Shown here piece by piece: positions 1-6,098 of a stretch of DNA of 8,852 nt. Below the pieces are notes generated by a model. It was not told the origin of the DNA. It ran no database searches and worked only from the letters and a program-made list of their open reading frames with translations. Source of the DNA: CANJSG01 sp038203875 (GTDB lineage: Bacteria; Verrucomicrobiota; Verrucomicrobiia; Limisphaerales; CANJSG01); the NCBI GenBank assembly GCA_038203875.1, contig JBBRDN010000195.1, positions 1-8,852 of the forward strand. The letters are read 5' to 3'. How positions within the stretch are numbered: the first letter of the stretch is position 1; every line of letters starts with the position of its first letter. The position numbers and the translations under genes were made by a program.

Positions 1-475
1 CCACTCCGACAAGGGTGAACGGCAGCTTCCACGCATGCCATTCGACAGGCAGGAAGCTGAAGACGGCGTCGGCCCCGCTTGCGATCGAGATCGCGATGGT
101 CAGCACGTAGTCGATGAGCAGGGCCGAGCCAGACACGACACCGGCCGTGGGCGAGAGGAGCTTTGTCGCCACGAGGTAGCCGCCTCCGCCGGACGGGAAG
201 AGCTCGATGATCTGCGAGTAGCTCGCGCAGATGACGAGGATGGTTCCCACGCACATCAGCAGCACGATCAGCGAAAGGTGCGGATGAGCCCCAAGCGCCT
301 TGAAGGTTTCCTCGGGCCCATAGCAGGAGGACGACAGGCCGTCCGCCCCGAGGCCGACCCATGCCAGGACGGCGACGAGAGAGACCTGATGGAACAGGCG
401 CGAGTCGGAAAGGCTGCGGGCCCGACCGATCACCAAATCCTTCAACCGCACGGCCAACGATGCTTTCGCGCTCAT
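1..475 (-). CDS. kimA: KimA-like APC-superfamily potassium transporter, N-terminal part
   Basis: Translating the minus strand from the ATG at 475-473 gives 158 residues open to base 1, so the C-terminus lies outside the window. The protein starts MSAKASLAVRLKDLVIGR, then has 'GADGLSSSCYGPEE' at about residues 44-57, a hydrophobic helix near 68-84, 'FPSGGGGYLVATK' near 93-105 and 'GSALLIDYVLTIAISIASGA' near 115-134. From memory these align segment by segment with B. subtilis KimA (YdaO): IGR near the start, DALSSVAYG, YPSGGGAYVVAK and GSLLVDYILTVAVSVSSGTDA. KimA is a high-affinity proton-coupled K+ importer in the inner membrane, inhibited by c-di-AMP at RNA and protein level. The c-di-AMP riboswitch directly upstream supports this role over a general amino-acid permease, which remains the alternative. 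No Shine-Dalgarno precedes the ATG; a GC-rich hairpin ends 8 nt before it. Confidence 0.85.
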   Translation of the reverse strand, partial: MSAKASLAVRLKDLVIGRARSLSDSRLFHQVSLVAVLAWVGLGADGLSSSCYGPEETFKALGAHPHLSLIVLLMCVGTILVICASYSQIIELFPSGGGGYLVATKLLSPTAGVVSGSALLIDYVLTIAISIASGADAVFSFLPVEWHAWKLPFTLVGV

Positions 476-483
476 CAAACAAC

Positions 484-599
484 GGCGGCATGGAGCCGCC
501 ATGGACCTACGCCGTCGTGGGCACGACGGTTCCGGGTCAGGTTCGAATGCGGGAATCGCGGGCGCCGCAGATACGCGGGCCTGGAGGATTGCCCTTCCA
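484..599 (-). promoter_or_regulatory. Riboswitch expression platform with three hairpins
   Basis: Between the aptamer and the transporter ATG, the minus strand can form three hairpins. The first is CTGG(A)AGG/CCTCCAG (600-581); its first base is also the last base of P1, so the two could compete slightly. The second is CCGTCGTG-CC-CACGACGG (529-512). The third is GGCGGC-tccat-GCCGCC (500-484), followed by GTTGTTTG up to the start codon. The last resembles an intrinsic terminator with an imperfect U-tract, or a structure occluding the start. Which hairpin responds to ligand cannot be decided by eye. Confidence 0.5.
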
Positions 600-747
600 G
601 TTGCCGACGAGGTTAGCTGACGGGCTTGGTCTCGGAAGTGACCTTGGCGATGGTTGCCCACCGCCGTTCGCCCCGTCCCCGGCTTACGCCGAGGAATTCG
701 GTTCCCCCGCGCCGGACCTCAGGAAGGAGGCCGGCTTAGGCTGCAAC
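600..747 (-). ncRNA. c-di-AMP riboswitch (ydaO/yuaA class)
   Basis: Read on the minus strand, all conserved blocks of the ydaO/yuaA aptamer occur in order. P1 is GTTGC (747-743) with GCAAC (604-600). P2 is GCCGGCCTC (735-727) with GAGG-T-CCGGC (720-711). Next come the core 'GGGGGAACCG' (708-699), a hairpin closed by a GTAA tetraloop (about 694-677), the core 'CGGGGCGAAC' (675-666), an 8-bp stem with a GCAA loop (665-646), a GGTC/GACC hairpin (643-628) and the signature 'CCCGTCAGCTAACCTCGT' (624-607). These match the crystallised Thermoanaerobacter ydaO aptamer as I recall it (GGAACCG, GGGGUUAAUC, CCCGACAGCUAAC). The class binds two c-di-AMP molecules and normally switches expression off. It sits 125 nt upstream of a KimA-like transporter, the founding gene context of the class. 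Confidence 0.96.
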
Positions 748-760
748 AAGTGCGGTGAAA

Positions 761-789
761 GAAGTCTCGCGAATCGTCATTCAAGTCAA
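761..789 (-). promoter_or_regulatory. Possible promoter of the riboswitch-transporter unit
   Basis: The minus strand has TTGACT (789-784), a good -35 match. After 17 nt comes GACTTC (766-761), a poor -10. Transcription would begin near 754, a few bases before aptamer helix P1 at 747, which is the expected geometry. The weak -10 makes this tentative. Confidence 0.3.
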
Positions 790-815
790 CGCACGCGCGC
801 CGAACGGACCTTAAG

Positions 816-864
816 TGACCTGTCCTCAGGTCAATCGTTCGTAAACGCCGGTTCACAAGCCGGC
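816..864 (-). terminator. Two hairpins at the end of the hydrolase gene
   Basis: GCCGG (847-851) and CCGGC (860-864) flank an 8-nt loop that contains the hydrolase stop codon. A second perfect hairpin, TGACCTG-TCCT-CAGGTCA (816-833), follows 20 nt downstream of the stop. On the minus strand neither is followed by a real U-tract (CTTAAGG after the second), so they may act as RNA-end or factor-dependent termination structures rather than classical intrinsic terminators. Confidence 0.4.
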
Positions 865-2055
865 GGGCAGCTCCACATGCGACGAACTCGTCGTCGCTCC
901 GCGTTCATCGGTCACGGTCAGGAAGCAGACGAGGGGACGGACATCGGGTAACGCGGCCACGACTCTGCCGTTTTCGATTCGCGCCTCGGTCTTCAACCAA
1001 ACACGCTTTTGCCAGACGCCCTCGGCTTTGGCATAGCAGAGTTCGCCTTTCTTCAGCTGGGTGTCTCCGTGCACGGATGCGAAAACAGTTTTGGCCGAGA
1101 CGACGGGTTCACCCAACCGCGCCAGCGATTTCCCGCCGCGCAGCACGCTGTCGACGTAGAGCGCGATCTCCGGCGGAGCCCATCCGGCTTGGTGGGAATG
1201 TTTCAGATCCACCGTGACCGCGAGATCCACCGGACCCGGAACAGTCCGGTAAGATTTCTGATAACTGTCGAGCGGGTAGGCGAAGTCCGTCGTGCCGTTA
1301 ACGAACAGGATGGGGCACCTCACCCCGGGGAGATAGCGCGACGGATCGAACCACCGCACCCAGCGTCTCGACTGCTCCTCGCCCATCGGCGTGAACCTCG
1401 GCAGCCACACGCTGTTCTCGTGCAGGTAACCGCATCCGTAAACGGGCACTGAGACCTTCAGCCGGTCGTCGATCCCGCTGACGATGCACGTCAGATACCC
1501 GCCCCAGCTGATGCCAGTGATGCCTATTCGCGACGCGTCCACATCGGCCAGGCTCGCAAGCAGCGAATGCCCACGCACCACGGCCGCGACGGCGTGATAG
1601 GTCCACATCTCACGCCCATCGATGTCGGTGAAGCTACGGAACTTTCCCTCGTCGCCCTGATCCGGGCCGCCATCCGGCAACCGCACCCGGCCCGGTCCCT
1701 GCCCCGCCGTGTCCATCGCCAAAGCCACATAGCCGCGATCGGCCCACATCTGCGCCCACTCACGGAACGCCTGCCCACCACCGCCATGCACGAGCACCAT
1801 CGCGGGAAACGGTCCTTTGCCCATCGGCTTGCCGAGATAGGCGAAGACGCGCGTGGGTTTTCCACGAAACGGCTCTCCCTCGTAGAAAACTTCCTGAACC
1901 AATCCGGTGGTCGCACCGAGCGTGAACTGCGGCGGACGCTTCAAAGCCGTCATGTCCCACGGCCCGGTATCGCGCGGGGGCAACGGCGTCCGGCAACCGG
2001 CCACGACACCCACGACCATCACAAGCAGCGCGACAAAACGCAGGCGGGAAATCAT
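853..2055 (-). CDS. Lipoprotein alpha/beta hydrolase (acetyl-xylan-esterase/dienelactone-hydrolase-like)
   Basis: The 400-residue product starts with a hydrophobic segment and a lipobox, V18-A-G-C21, so it is probably cleaved by signal peptidase II and anchored through Cys21. The alpha/beta hydrolase core spans about residues 45-310. It shows the oxyanion loop HGGGG (90-94), the nucleophile elbow G-I-S183-W-G-G, Asp257 in 'GTTDFAYP', and His286 or His288 in 'KHSHQAG' completing the Ser-Asp-His triad. Residues about 318-400 form a beta-rich tail without catalytic motifs. Secreted esterases of this kind commonly remove acyl groups from plant or algal polysaccharides, but the substrate cannot be read here; a peptidase or other esterase is possible. 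The start matches the signal peptide. No Shine-Dalgarno is visible. The upstream 95-codon ORF would overlap this start by ATGA. Confidence 0.88.
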   Translation of the reverse strand: MISRLRFVALLVMVVGVVAGCRTPLPPRDTGPWDMTALKRPPQFTLGATTGLVQEVFYEGEPFRGKPTRVFAYLGKPMGKGPFPAMVLVHGGGGQAFREWAQMWADRGYVALAMDTAGQGPGRVRLPDGGPDQGDEGKFRSFTDIDGREMWTYHAVAAVVRGHSLLASLADVDASRIGITGISWGGYLTCIVSGIDDRLKVSVPVYGCGYLHENSVWLPRFTPMGEEQSRRWVRWFDPSRYLPGVRCPILFVNGTTDFAYPLDSYQKSYRTVPGPVDLAVTVDLKHSHQAGWAPPEIALYVDSVLRGGKSLARLGEPVVSAKTVFASVHGDTQLKKGELCYAKAEGVWQKRVWLKTEARIENGRVVAALPDVRPLVCFLTVTDERGATTSSSHVELPAGL

Positions 2056-2339
2056 GCCGATGAGTTAACAGGCGTCCTCGGCAAAGTCACGGCCCGCCGT
2101 AGCCACCGACGCAAGGAGGCGAGGTCCGATCGGCCGGCCATCAGCCCCTTGCCCTCTGCGAGAAGTCGCGAAGCAACTTGGGATAGGAGCCAGCCACGAA
2201 GCGGCTGGACGCCAACCGTCCATGGATTTTCGACCCGAAGGGACGCCGGAAGAATAGCGAACACCCAGAGTCCCTCCAGGACTCGCTCATCGCGAAACTT
2301 GATTCTACCGCGCCTCCGGAGCTCCGCTTGCGGGCTCAT
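2052..2339 (-). CDS. Doubtful 95-codon ORF in the FG-GAP/hydrolase spacer
   Basis: This ORF fills the spacer exactly. Its ATG overlaps the FG-GAP stop (ATGA, 2339-2336) and its TGA overlaps the hydrolase start (ATGA, 2055-2052), a pattern typical of translationally coupled genes. Against coding: the product is Arg/Leu/Ser-rich with no recognisable domain, signal or membrane segment; third-position GC looks lower than in the neighbours; no Shine-Dalgarno is present; and the DNA carries several hairpins (CCAGCC/GGCTGG 2190-2208, GAGTCC/GGACTC 2268-2284, palindrome CGGAGCTCCG 2317-2326). A structured, possibly dispersed intergenic element that happens to be open in this frame is at least as likely. 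I do not recognise a protein family. Confidence 0.27.
   Translation of the reverse strand: MSPQAELRRRGRIKFRDERVLEGLWVFAILPASLRVENPWTVGVQPLRGWLLSQVASRLLAEGKGLMAGRSDLASLRRWLRRAVTLPRTPVNSSA
2190..2326. repeat. Cluster of inverted repeats in the spacer
   Basis: Three perfect inverted repeats lie within 140 bp: CCAGCC-(7)-GGCTGG at 2190-2208, GAGTCC-(5)-GGACTC at 2268-2284 and the 10-bp palindrome CGGAGCTCCG at 2317-2326. The density suggests a folded RNA or a REP/MITE-like intergenic element. No target-site duplication or terminal inverted repeat is obvious, and copy number cannot be judged from this window. Confidence 0.4.
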
Positions 2340-2346
2340 TGCCCGC
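2330..2346 (-). terminator. Hairpin holding the FG-GAP stop codon
   Basis: GCGGGC (2330-2335) and GCCCGC (2341-2346) are perfect inverted repeats around a 5-nt loop that contains the stop codon of the FG-GAP gene. On the minus strand the loop reads AATGA. No U-tract follows, so it may be a transcript-end structure rather than a strong intrinsic terminator. Confidence 0.4.
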
Positions 2347-4531
2347 GTAGCCGGTAGAAGCGTTGGGGCAAACCTGCGGCGCCTGGATCAGTGAACTGAT
2401 AGACGCCGCCCCCGGCGTTCGTCGCGTTGCCCAGCACCGTCCAATCGGTCGAGGGCAGGCTGACATTGGTCGTGGCCAGCACGCGGAAGGTCGTGTTGGC
2501 CACATTGGTGAACGTGAACTGGAACGCTCCGGTGCCCAGCACGGTGAGGCTTTGCGGATTTACCATGGGTGGCTGGACGGGCCCGGCACCGGAGAAAATG
2601 TAAGCCGCGCCGGAGTCGCCCGCGAGTCCGGTCGCCGTGCCGTCCACGCCGGTGGCGTTGCTGGCCTCCCTGTGTGCTCCGGCCACCACCGTGTCGCCCG
2701 ACACGGCCGCGGAATAGCCGAACCGGTCATCCGCTCCGCTGTTGCTGGCCTTGAGGTAGGCCTGCTGCGTCCACATCGTGCCGCTGCGGGTGAACACATA
2801 GGCCGCGCCGGAGTCGGCGGAGGAATTGTCGGCCTGGTTGCCGTCCACGCCGGTGGCGTTGCTGTCCTCCCCGAAGGCGCCGATCACGGCTGTGTCGCCC
2901 GACACGGCCACGGAGCCGCCGAACTGGTCGCCGGCCCCGGGGTTGCTGGCCTTGAGATAGGCCTGCTGCGTCCATGTCGTGCCGCTGCGTGTGAACACAT
3001 AGGCCGCGCCCGAGACGACGGCGGAATCGTCGGCCTGGTTGCCGTTCACGCCGGTGGCATTGCTGTCTTCCCCGAGTGCTCCGACCACGACAGTCTCGCC
3101 CGACACGGCCACGGAGCCGCCGAACTGGTCGCCGGCCCCGGTGTTGCTGGCCTTGAGATAGGCCTGCTGCGTCCATGTCGTGCCGCTGCGTGTGAACACA
3201 TAGGCCGCGCCCGAGACGACGGCGGAATCGTCGGCCTGGTTGCCGTCCACGCCGGTGGCGTTGCTGCTTTCCAAGTAGGCTCCGACCACGACTGTGTCGC
3301 CAGAGACGGCCACGGAGCCGCCGAACTGGTCGCCCGACCCGGTGTTGCTGGCCTTCAGATAGGCCTGCTGTGTCCACGCCGTGCCGCTGCGTGTGAACAC
3401 GTAGGCCGCGCCGGAGTTGCCCGAGGAATTGTCCGCTTGATTGCCGTTCACTCCAGTGGCGTTGCTATCTTCCAGGTAGGCGCCGACCACCACCGTGTCT
3501 CCCGACACGGCCACTGAGTTGCCGAACCGGTCTGACCTCCCGGTGTTGCTGGCTTTGAGGTAGGCCTGCTGCGTCCACGTCGTGCCGCTGCGTGTGAACA
3601 CGTAGGCCGCTCCTGACAGGCCGGCGGAATTGTCCTCTTGGTTGCCGTTCACCCCGGCGGCTCTGCTGTTCTCCAAGTAGGCCCCGACGACCACCGTGTC
3701 GCCCGATACGGCGACTGAGATGCCGAACTGGGCACTCTCCGCGGTGTTGCTGGCCTTCAGATAGGCCTGCTGGGCGACGGGGTCGATGGTCAGCGGGTAA
3801 CGCGCGCCGCGCTCATCAACCGAGAGGACAACGCGGGACGGGTGACGCGGGTCGGGCGGCTCGAAGCGCGACGGGAGCACCCGGCCATCTACATCCCAGA
3901 CCTTCAGCCCTGCGTAGGTGAGCACCGTGGCCCCGGCGGCATCGCGGAAGTCGACGCCCAGCGCATCGCCCGTGACTTGCGGGTGCAGGCCGCCGCGCAC
4001 GGCGAGGGTGAAGGAAAGGGCCGGCGTCCGGGATCTGGGATCTTGGTCTGAACCACCATCGGGTCTTCGTCCTATGGTGAAGCCGTGCTCGAGTCCGCGC
4101 TGGTCGTTGATGAACCATTCCAACACATGGGAATCCCATTGGTAGGTGAGCCTCCGCCCGTCGGCCTTGACCACGGGGGTGCCGGAGATGGGCCGCTGGT
4201 TTTCGCCGAAGCCGTAGCTCTGCAACTCCAGACCCCATTGCCAGCCCCCGTCCATTGGTCGGGCGATGAAGCCGCGCCTGTCGAAGGTGGTGAGCCATTG
4301 CTGCCCTGGATTACGCGCCTCCCAACCGCTCGCGGTGGGCTGAAAAGTGTGCCGCCCGGCCTCATACGCCGCGCGGATGCCTTGCCAGTCGGACTTGGCC
4401 AGCCCATCGGGCACCTGGTCGGGCGACGTGAGTTGCTGGGTTTTGCCCGGAGGTGCGGCATGGGCGGCGAGCGTGGGCAGACATGTCAGCGCGGCGAGGA
4501 CGAGGGAGGGCAGCCAGCGGGATGGATTCAT
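2336..4531 (-). CDS. Secreted FG-GAP (integrin-type) beta-propeller protein
   Basis: From the ATG at 4531 the product has 731 residues and opens with a Sec signal peptide (hydrophobic 7-23, likely cleavage after AHA25). The frame extends upstream to 4678, but those residues are charged and would bury the signal, so the start at 4531 is preferred. Residues about 40-250 form an N-terminal beta-rich domain ending in 'RYPLTIDP'. Six tandem 67-residue repeats follow (254-320, 321-387, 388-454, 455-521, 522-588, 589-about 650), each beginning QQAYLKASN and containing FG..VAVSGDTVVVGA, then a Gly/Asn/Asp-rich loop like a calcium site and GAAYVFTRSGT. These are FG-GAP blades. The last about 78 residues match the verrucomicrobial C-terminal domain ending FYRLRGQ, likely a surface-sorting or secretion signal. 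An adhesion or matrix role is inferred; the ligand is unknown. Confidence 0.88.
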   Translation of the reverse strand: MNPSRWLPSLVLAALTCLPTLAAHAAPPGKTQQLTSPDQVPDGLAKSDWQGIRAAYEAGRHTFQPTASGWEARNPGQQWLTTFDRRGFIARPMDGGWQWGLELQSYGFGENQRPISGTPVVKADGRRLTYQWDSHVLEWFINDQRGLEHGFTIGRRPDGGSDQDPRSRTPALSFTLAVRGGLHPQVTGDALGVDFRDAAGATVLTYAGLKVWDVDGRVLPSRFEPPDPRHPSRVVLSVDERGARYPLTIDPVAQQAYLKASNTAESAQFGISVAVSGDTVVVGAYLENSRAAGVNGNQEDNSAGLSGAAYVFTRSGTTWTQQAYLKASNTGRSDRFGNSVAVSGDTVVVGAYLEDSNATGVNGNQADNSSGNSGAAYVFTRSGTAWTQQAYLKASNTGSGDQFGGSVAVSGDTVVVGAYLESSNATGVDGNQADDSAVVSGAAYVFTRSGTTWTQQAYLKASNTGAGDQFGGSVAVSGETVVVGALGEDSNATGVNGNQADDSAVVSGAAYVFTRSGTTWTQQAYLKASNPGAGDQFGGSVAVSGDTAVIGAFGEDSNATGVDGNQADNSSADSGAAYVFTRSGTMWTQQAYLKASNSGADDRFGYSAAVSGDTVVAGAHREASNATGVDGTATGLAGDSGAAYIFSGAGPVQPPMVNPQSLTVLGTGAFQFTFTNVANTTFRVLATTNVSLPSTDWTVLGNATNAGGGVYQFTDPGAAGLPQRFYRLRGQ
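2590..3772 (-). repeat. Six in-frame 201-bp tandem repeats (propeller blades)
   Basis: The landmark GCCTGCTG (plus-strand sense) recurs at 2760, 2961, 3162, 3363, 3564 and 3765, exactly 201 bp apart each time, so each unit is 67 codons and no indel has entered any complete unit. The unit furthest downstream in the gene is shortened. Bases 2895-3045 and 3096-3246 differ at only one position by my reading, showing recent duplication or gene conversion in the middle of the array. Confidence 0.95.
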
Positions 4532-4831
4532 GACGATTGTTGTCAGGAGGATAACCTTGGTCGAAGGGCGCGTCACCCAGCCACTTTGGAAGGGCGGATG
4601 TTTTTTTTCAGCGGGAGACCAGCTAAAATCTGGATGAGTGGACGGGTGCCCTGATGGACGCCGCTGAGTTCGGTCCAAGCCTGAAGTTCAAAGGCGAGAT
4701 TCAACTATGTTTGGGCATCGTCATTGGAACCTCCCCAAGCCTTTGGCCTCAAGCCGGCCGTCTTCCCGAGGAAAATCCCTTGGCAGGCGGGCCGGGCCCC
4801 GCGTTTAGTCACCAGCAATCCGCCACACACC
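4532..4831. promoter_or_regulatory. Divergent intergenic region, FG-GAP gene / galM
   Basis: These 300 bp separate the divergent starts at 4531 (minus) and 4832 (plus), so they should hold both promoters. I see no convincing -35/-10 pair on either strand. Features visible are a run of eight T at 4601-4608, which has no stem before it and so is not a terminator, and a weak inverted repeat TGGAC/GTCCA (4655-4677). The frames running through it lack coding character. Confidence 0.45.
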
Positions 4832-5974
4832 ATGAACCGCCGCCGCTTCATCTCCTCCTCCGCCACCGCCGCTCTGCTCGGTGCCGGGCTCGTCTCACAG
4901 ACTCTTGCCGCCAATACGATGACCACGATCGAATCCGCCCCCTTCGGTAAACTGCCCGACGGCCGCTCCGTCACCCGCTTCACCCTTTCCAACAGCCACG
5001 GCATGGTCGCGAAGATCCTCGATCTCGGCTGCATCGTCGCCGAGCTCCATGTCCCGGATAGGAACGGCAAGACGGTTAACGTCGTCACCGGCTCGGACTC
5101 GCTCGGATACTTCGCCAGGGGTGGTCCCTCCGCGAACATCGTCGGCCGCGTCGGCAACCGCATCGCCAATGCGAAGTTCACCCTCGACGGGAAGGAATAC
5201 TCTCTGGCTGCAAACTCCGGGAAACACAGCATCCATGGAGGGCGGATCGGTTTCGACAAGAAGGTGTGGGCCGCGCGCATCCTCAAACCGTCCGGCCCAG
5301 AGGTGTCGCTTGAACTGCGATACCGGAGCGTCGACGGCGAGGAAGGGTTCCCCGGCAACCTCGACGTCACCGTCGTCTACACGCTGACCGACGCGAACGA
5401 ACTGCGCGTCGACTATCGCGCGAAGACGGACAAGGCAACGCCCGTCAACCTGACCAACCACGCCTACTTCAATCTCGCGGGATCCGGAGACATCCTCGAC
5501 CACGTCGTCATGATCAACGCCGACCAGTTCACCAAGGTGGACGGCGACCTCATCCCCACCGGCGAGATCGCCAGCCTGACCGACACCGAACTCGATTTCC
5601 GCAAGCCGACGTCGATCGGCGCGCGCTACCTCAAGGCCGGCCTCAAGGGCAGCGGCTACGACCACAACTATGTCCTCCGCCCCAAGGCCGCCGGCGAACT
5701 CGGCATCGCTTCCCGTGTGACCGATCCGAAGTCCGGCCTCACCATGGAAGTCCGCACCACCGAACCCGGCGTGCAGCTCTACACCGCAAACCATTTCAGT
5801 TCGGACAACCCGGTCGTCGGACTCGGAGGCCAGACTTTCGGGAAGCACGGTGCGCTGTGTTTCGAGACGCAGAAGTTCCCGGACTCCGTCAACCATCCGA
5901 GCTTCCCGACCTCCATCCTCCGCCCCGGTGAGCAGCTCAATTCGACGACCGTTTTCGCGTTCAGCGCGAAGTAA
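4832..5974 (+). CDS. galM: Tat-exported aldose 1-epimerase (galactose mutarotase)
   Basis: Aldose 1-epimerase interconverts alpha and beta anomers of sugars such as galactose and glucose. The 380-residue product has the family blocks in order: 'GRVGNRIA' (Arg110), 'KHSIHGG' (His135), 'NLTNHAYFNLAG' with catalytic acid His210, 'GYDHNY' (Asp277), and 'CFETQKFPDS' with catalytic base Glu345. The N-terminus 'NRRRFISSS' plus a hydrophobic stretch ending near TLAA is a twin-arginine signal, so the enzyme should fold in the cytoplasm and be exported. The frame is open upstream to 4724, but only the ATG at 4832 places the Tat motif at the N-terminus. No Shine-Dalgarno is evident. A periplasmic mutarotase fits a polysaccharide degrader. 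A perfect TTCGCG/CGCGAA hairpin (5954-5970) ends just before the stop. Confidence 0.94.
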   Translation: MNRRRFISSSATAALLGAGLVSQTLAANTMTTIESAPFGKLPDGRSVTRFTLSNSHGMVAKILDLGCIVAELHVPDRNGKTVNVVTGSDSLGYFARGGPSANIVGRVGNRIANAKFTLDGKEYSLAANSGKHSIHGGRIGFDKKVWAARILKPSGPEVSLELRYRSVDGEEGFPGNLDVTVVYTLTDANELRVDYRAKTDKATPVNLTNHAYFNLAGSGDILDHVVMINADQFTKVDGDLIPTGEIASLTDTELDFRKPTSIGARYLKAGLKGSGYDHNYVLRPKAAGELGIASRVTDPKSGLTMEVRTTEPGVQLYTANHFSSDNPVVGLGGQTFGKHGALCFETQKFPDSVNHPSFPTSILRPGEQLNSTTVFAFSAK

Positions 5975-6076
5975 GGGCGGCGTGGTAGGGAACAGGCTCC
6001 TGACCGCTGTAGCCGCTGACGTGATTCGGCGTTGATCGATTTAGCGGAATGCGTCTTGGAGCAACGGGCAGCTTCG

Positions 6077-6098
6077 GCAGGGGATTCATTTCCCCTGC
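6077..6098. terminator. Hairpin between convergent genes, holding a stop codon
   Basis: GCAGGGGA (6077-6084) and TCCCCTGC (6091-6098) are perfect 8-bp inverted repeats with a 6-nt loop. The loop contains the stop codon of the minus-strand gene. The hairpin lies about 100 bp past the end of the convergent galM, so it could terminate transcription from both sides, although neither strand has a good U-tract after it. Confidence 0.5.

Noticed and set aside
35..951. Two plus-strand ORFs across the transporter start and leader
   Set aside because: They run antisense through the KimA-like gene, the riboswitch and the hydrolase end; no recognisable protein.
2363..3517. Long plus-strand ORF opposite the FG-GAP gene
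   Set aside because: It is repetitive only because it mirrors the 201-bp repeats; it has no signal, domain or start context of its own.
2590..3772. CRISPR-like regular spacing
   Set aside because: The period is 201 bp, in frame, with no unique spacers; it encodes propeller blades.
4601..4608. T8 run as a terminator tail
   Set aside because: No stable stem precedes it, and it sits between divergent genes where a terminator is not expected.
4532..4678. Upstream extension of the FG-GAP gene to the ATG at 4678
   Set aside because: The added residues are charged and would precede a clear signal peptide; the ATG at 4531 is better.
4895..5896. Minus-strand ORF of 333 codons opposite galM
   Set aside because: Antisense frame of a well-supported mutarotase in GC-rich DNA; composition is typical of such shadows.
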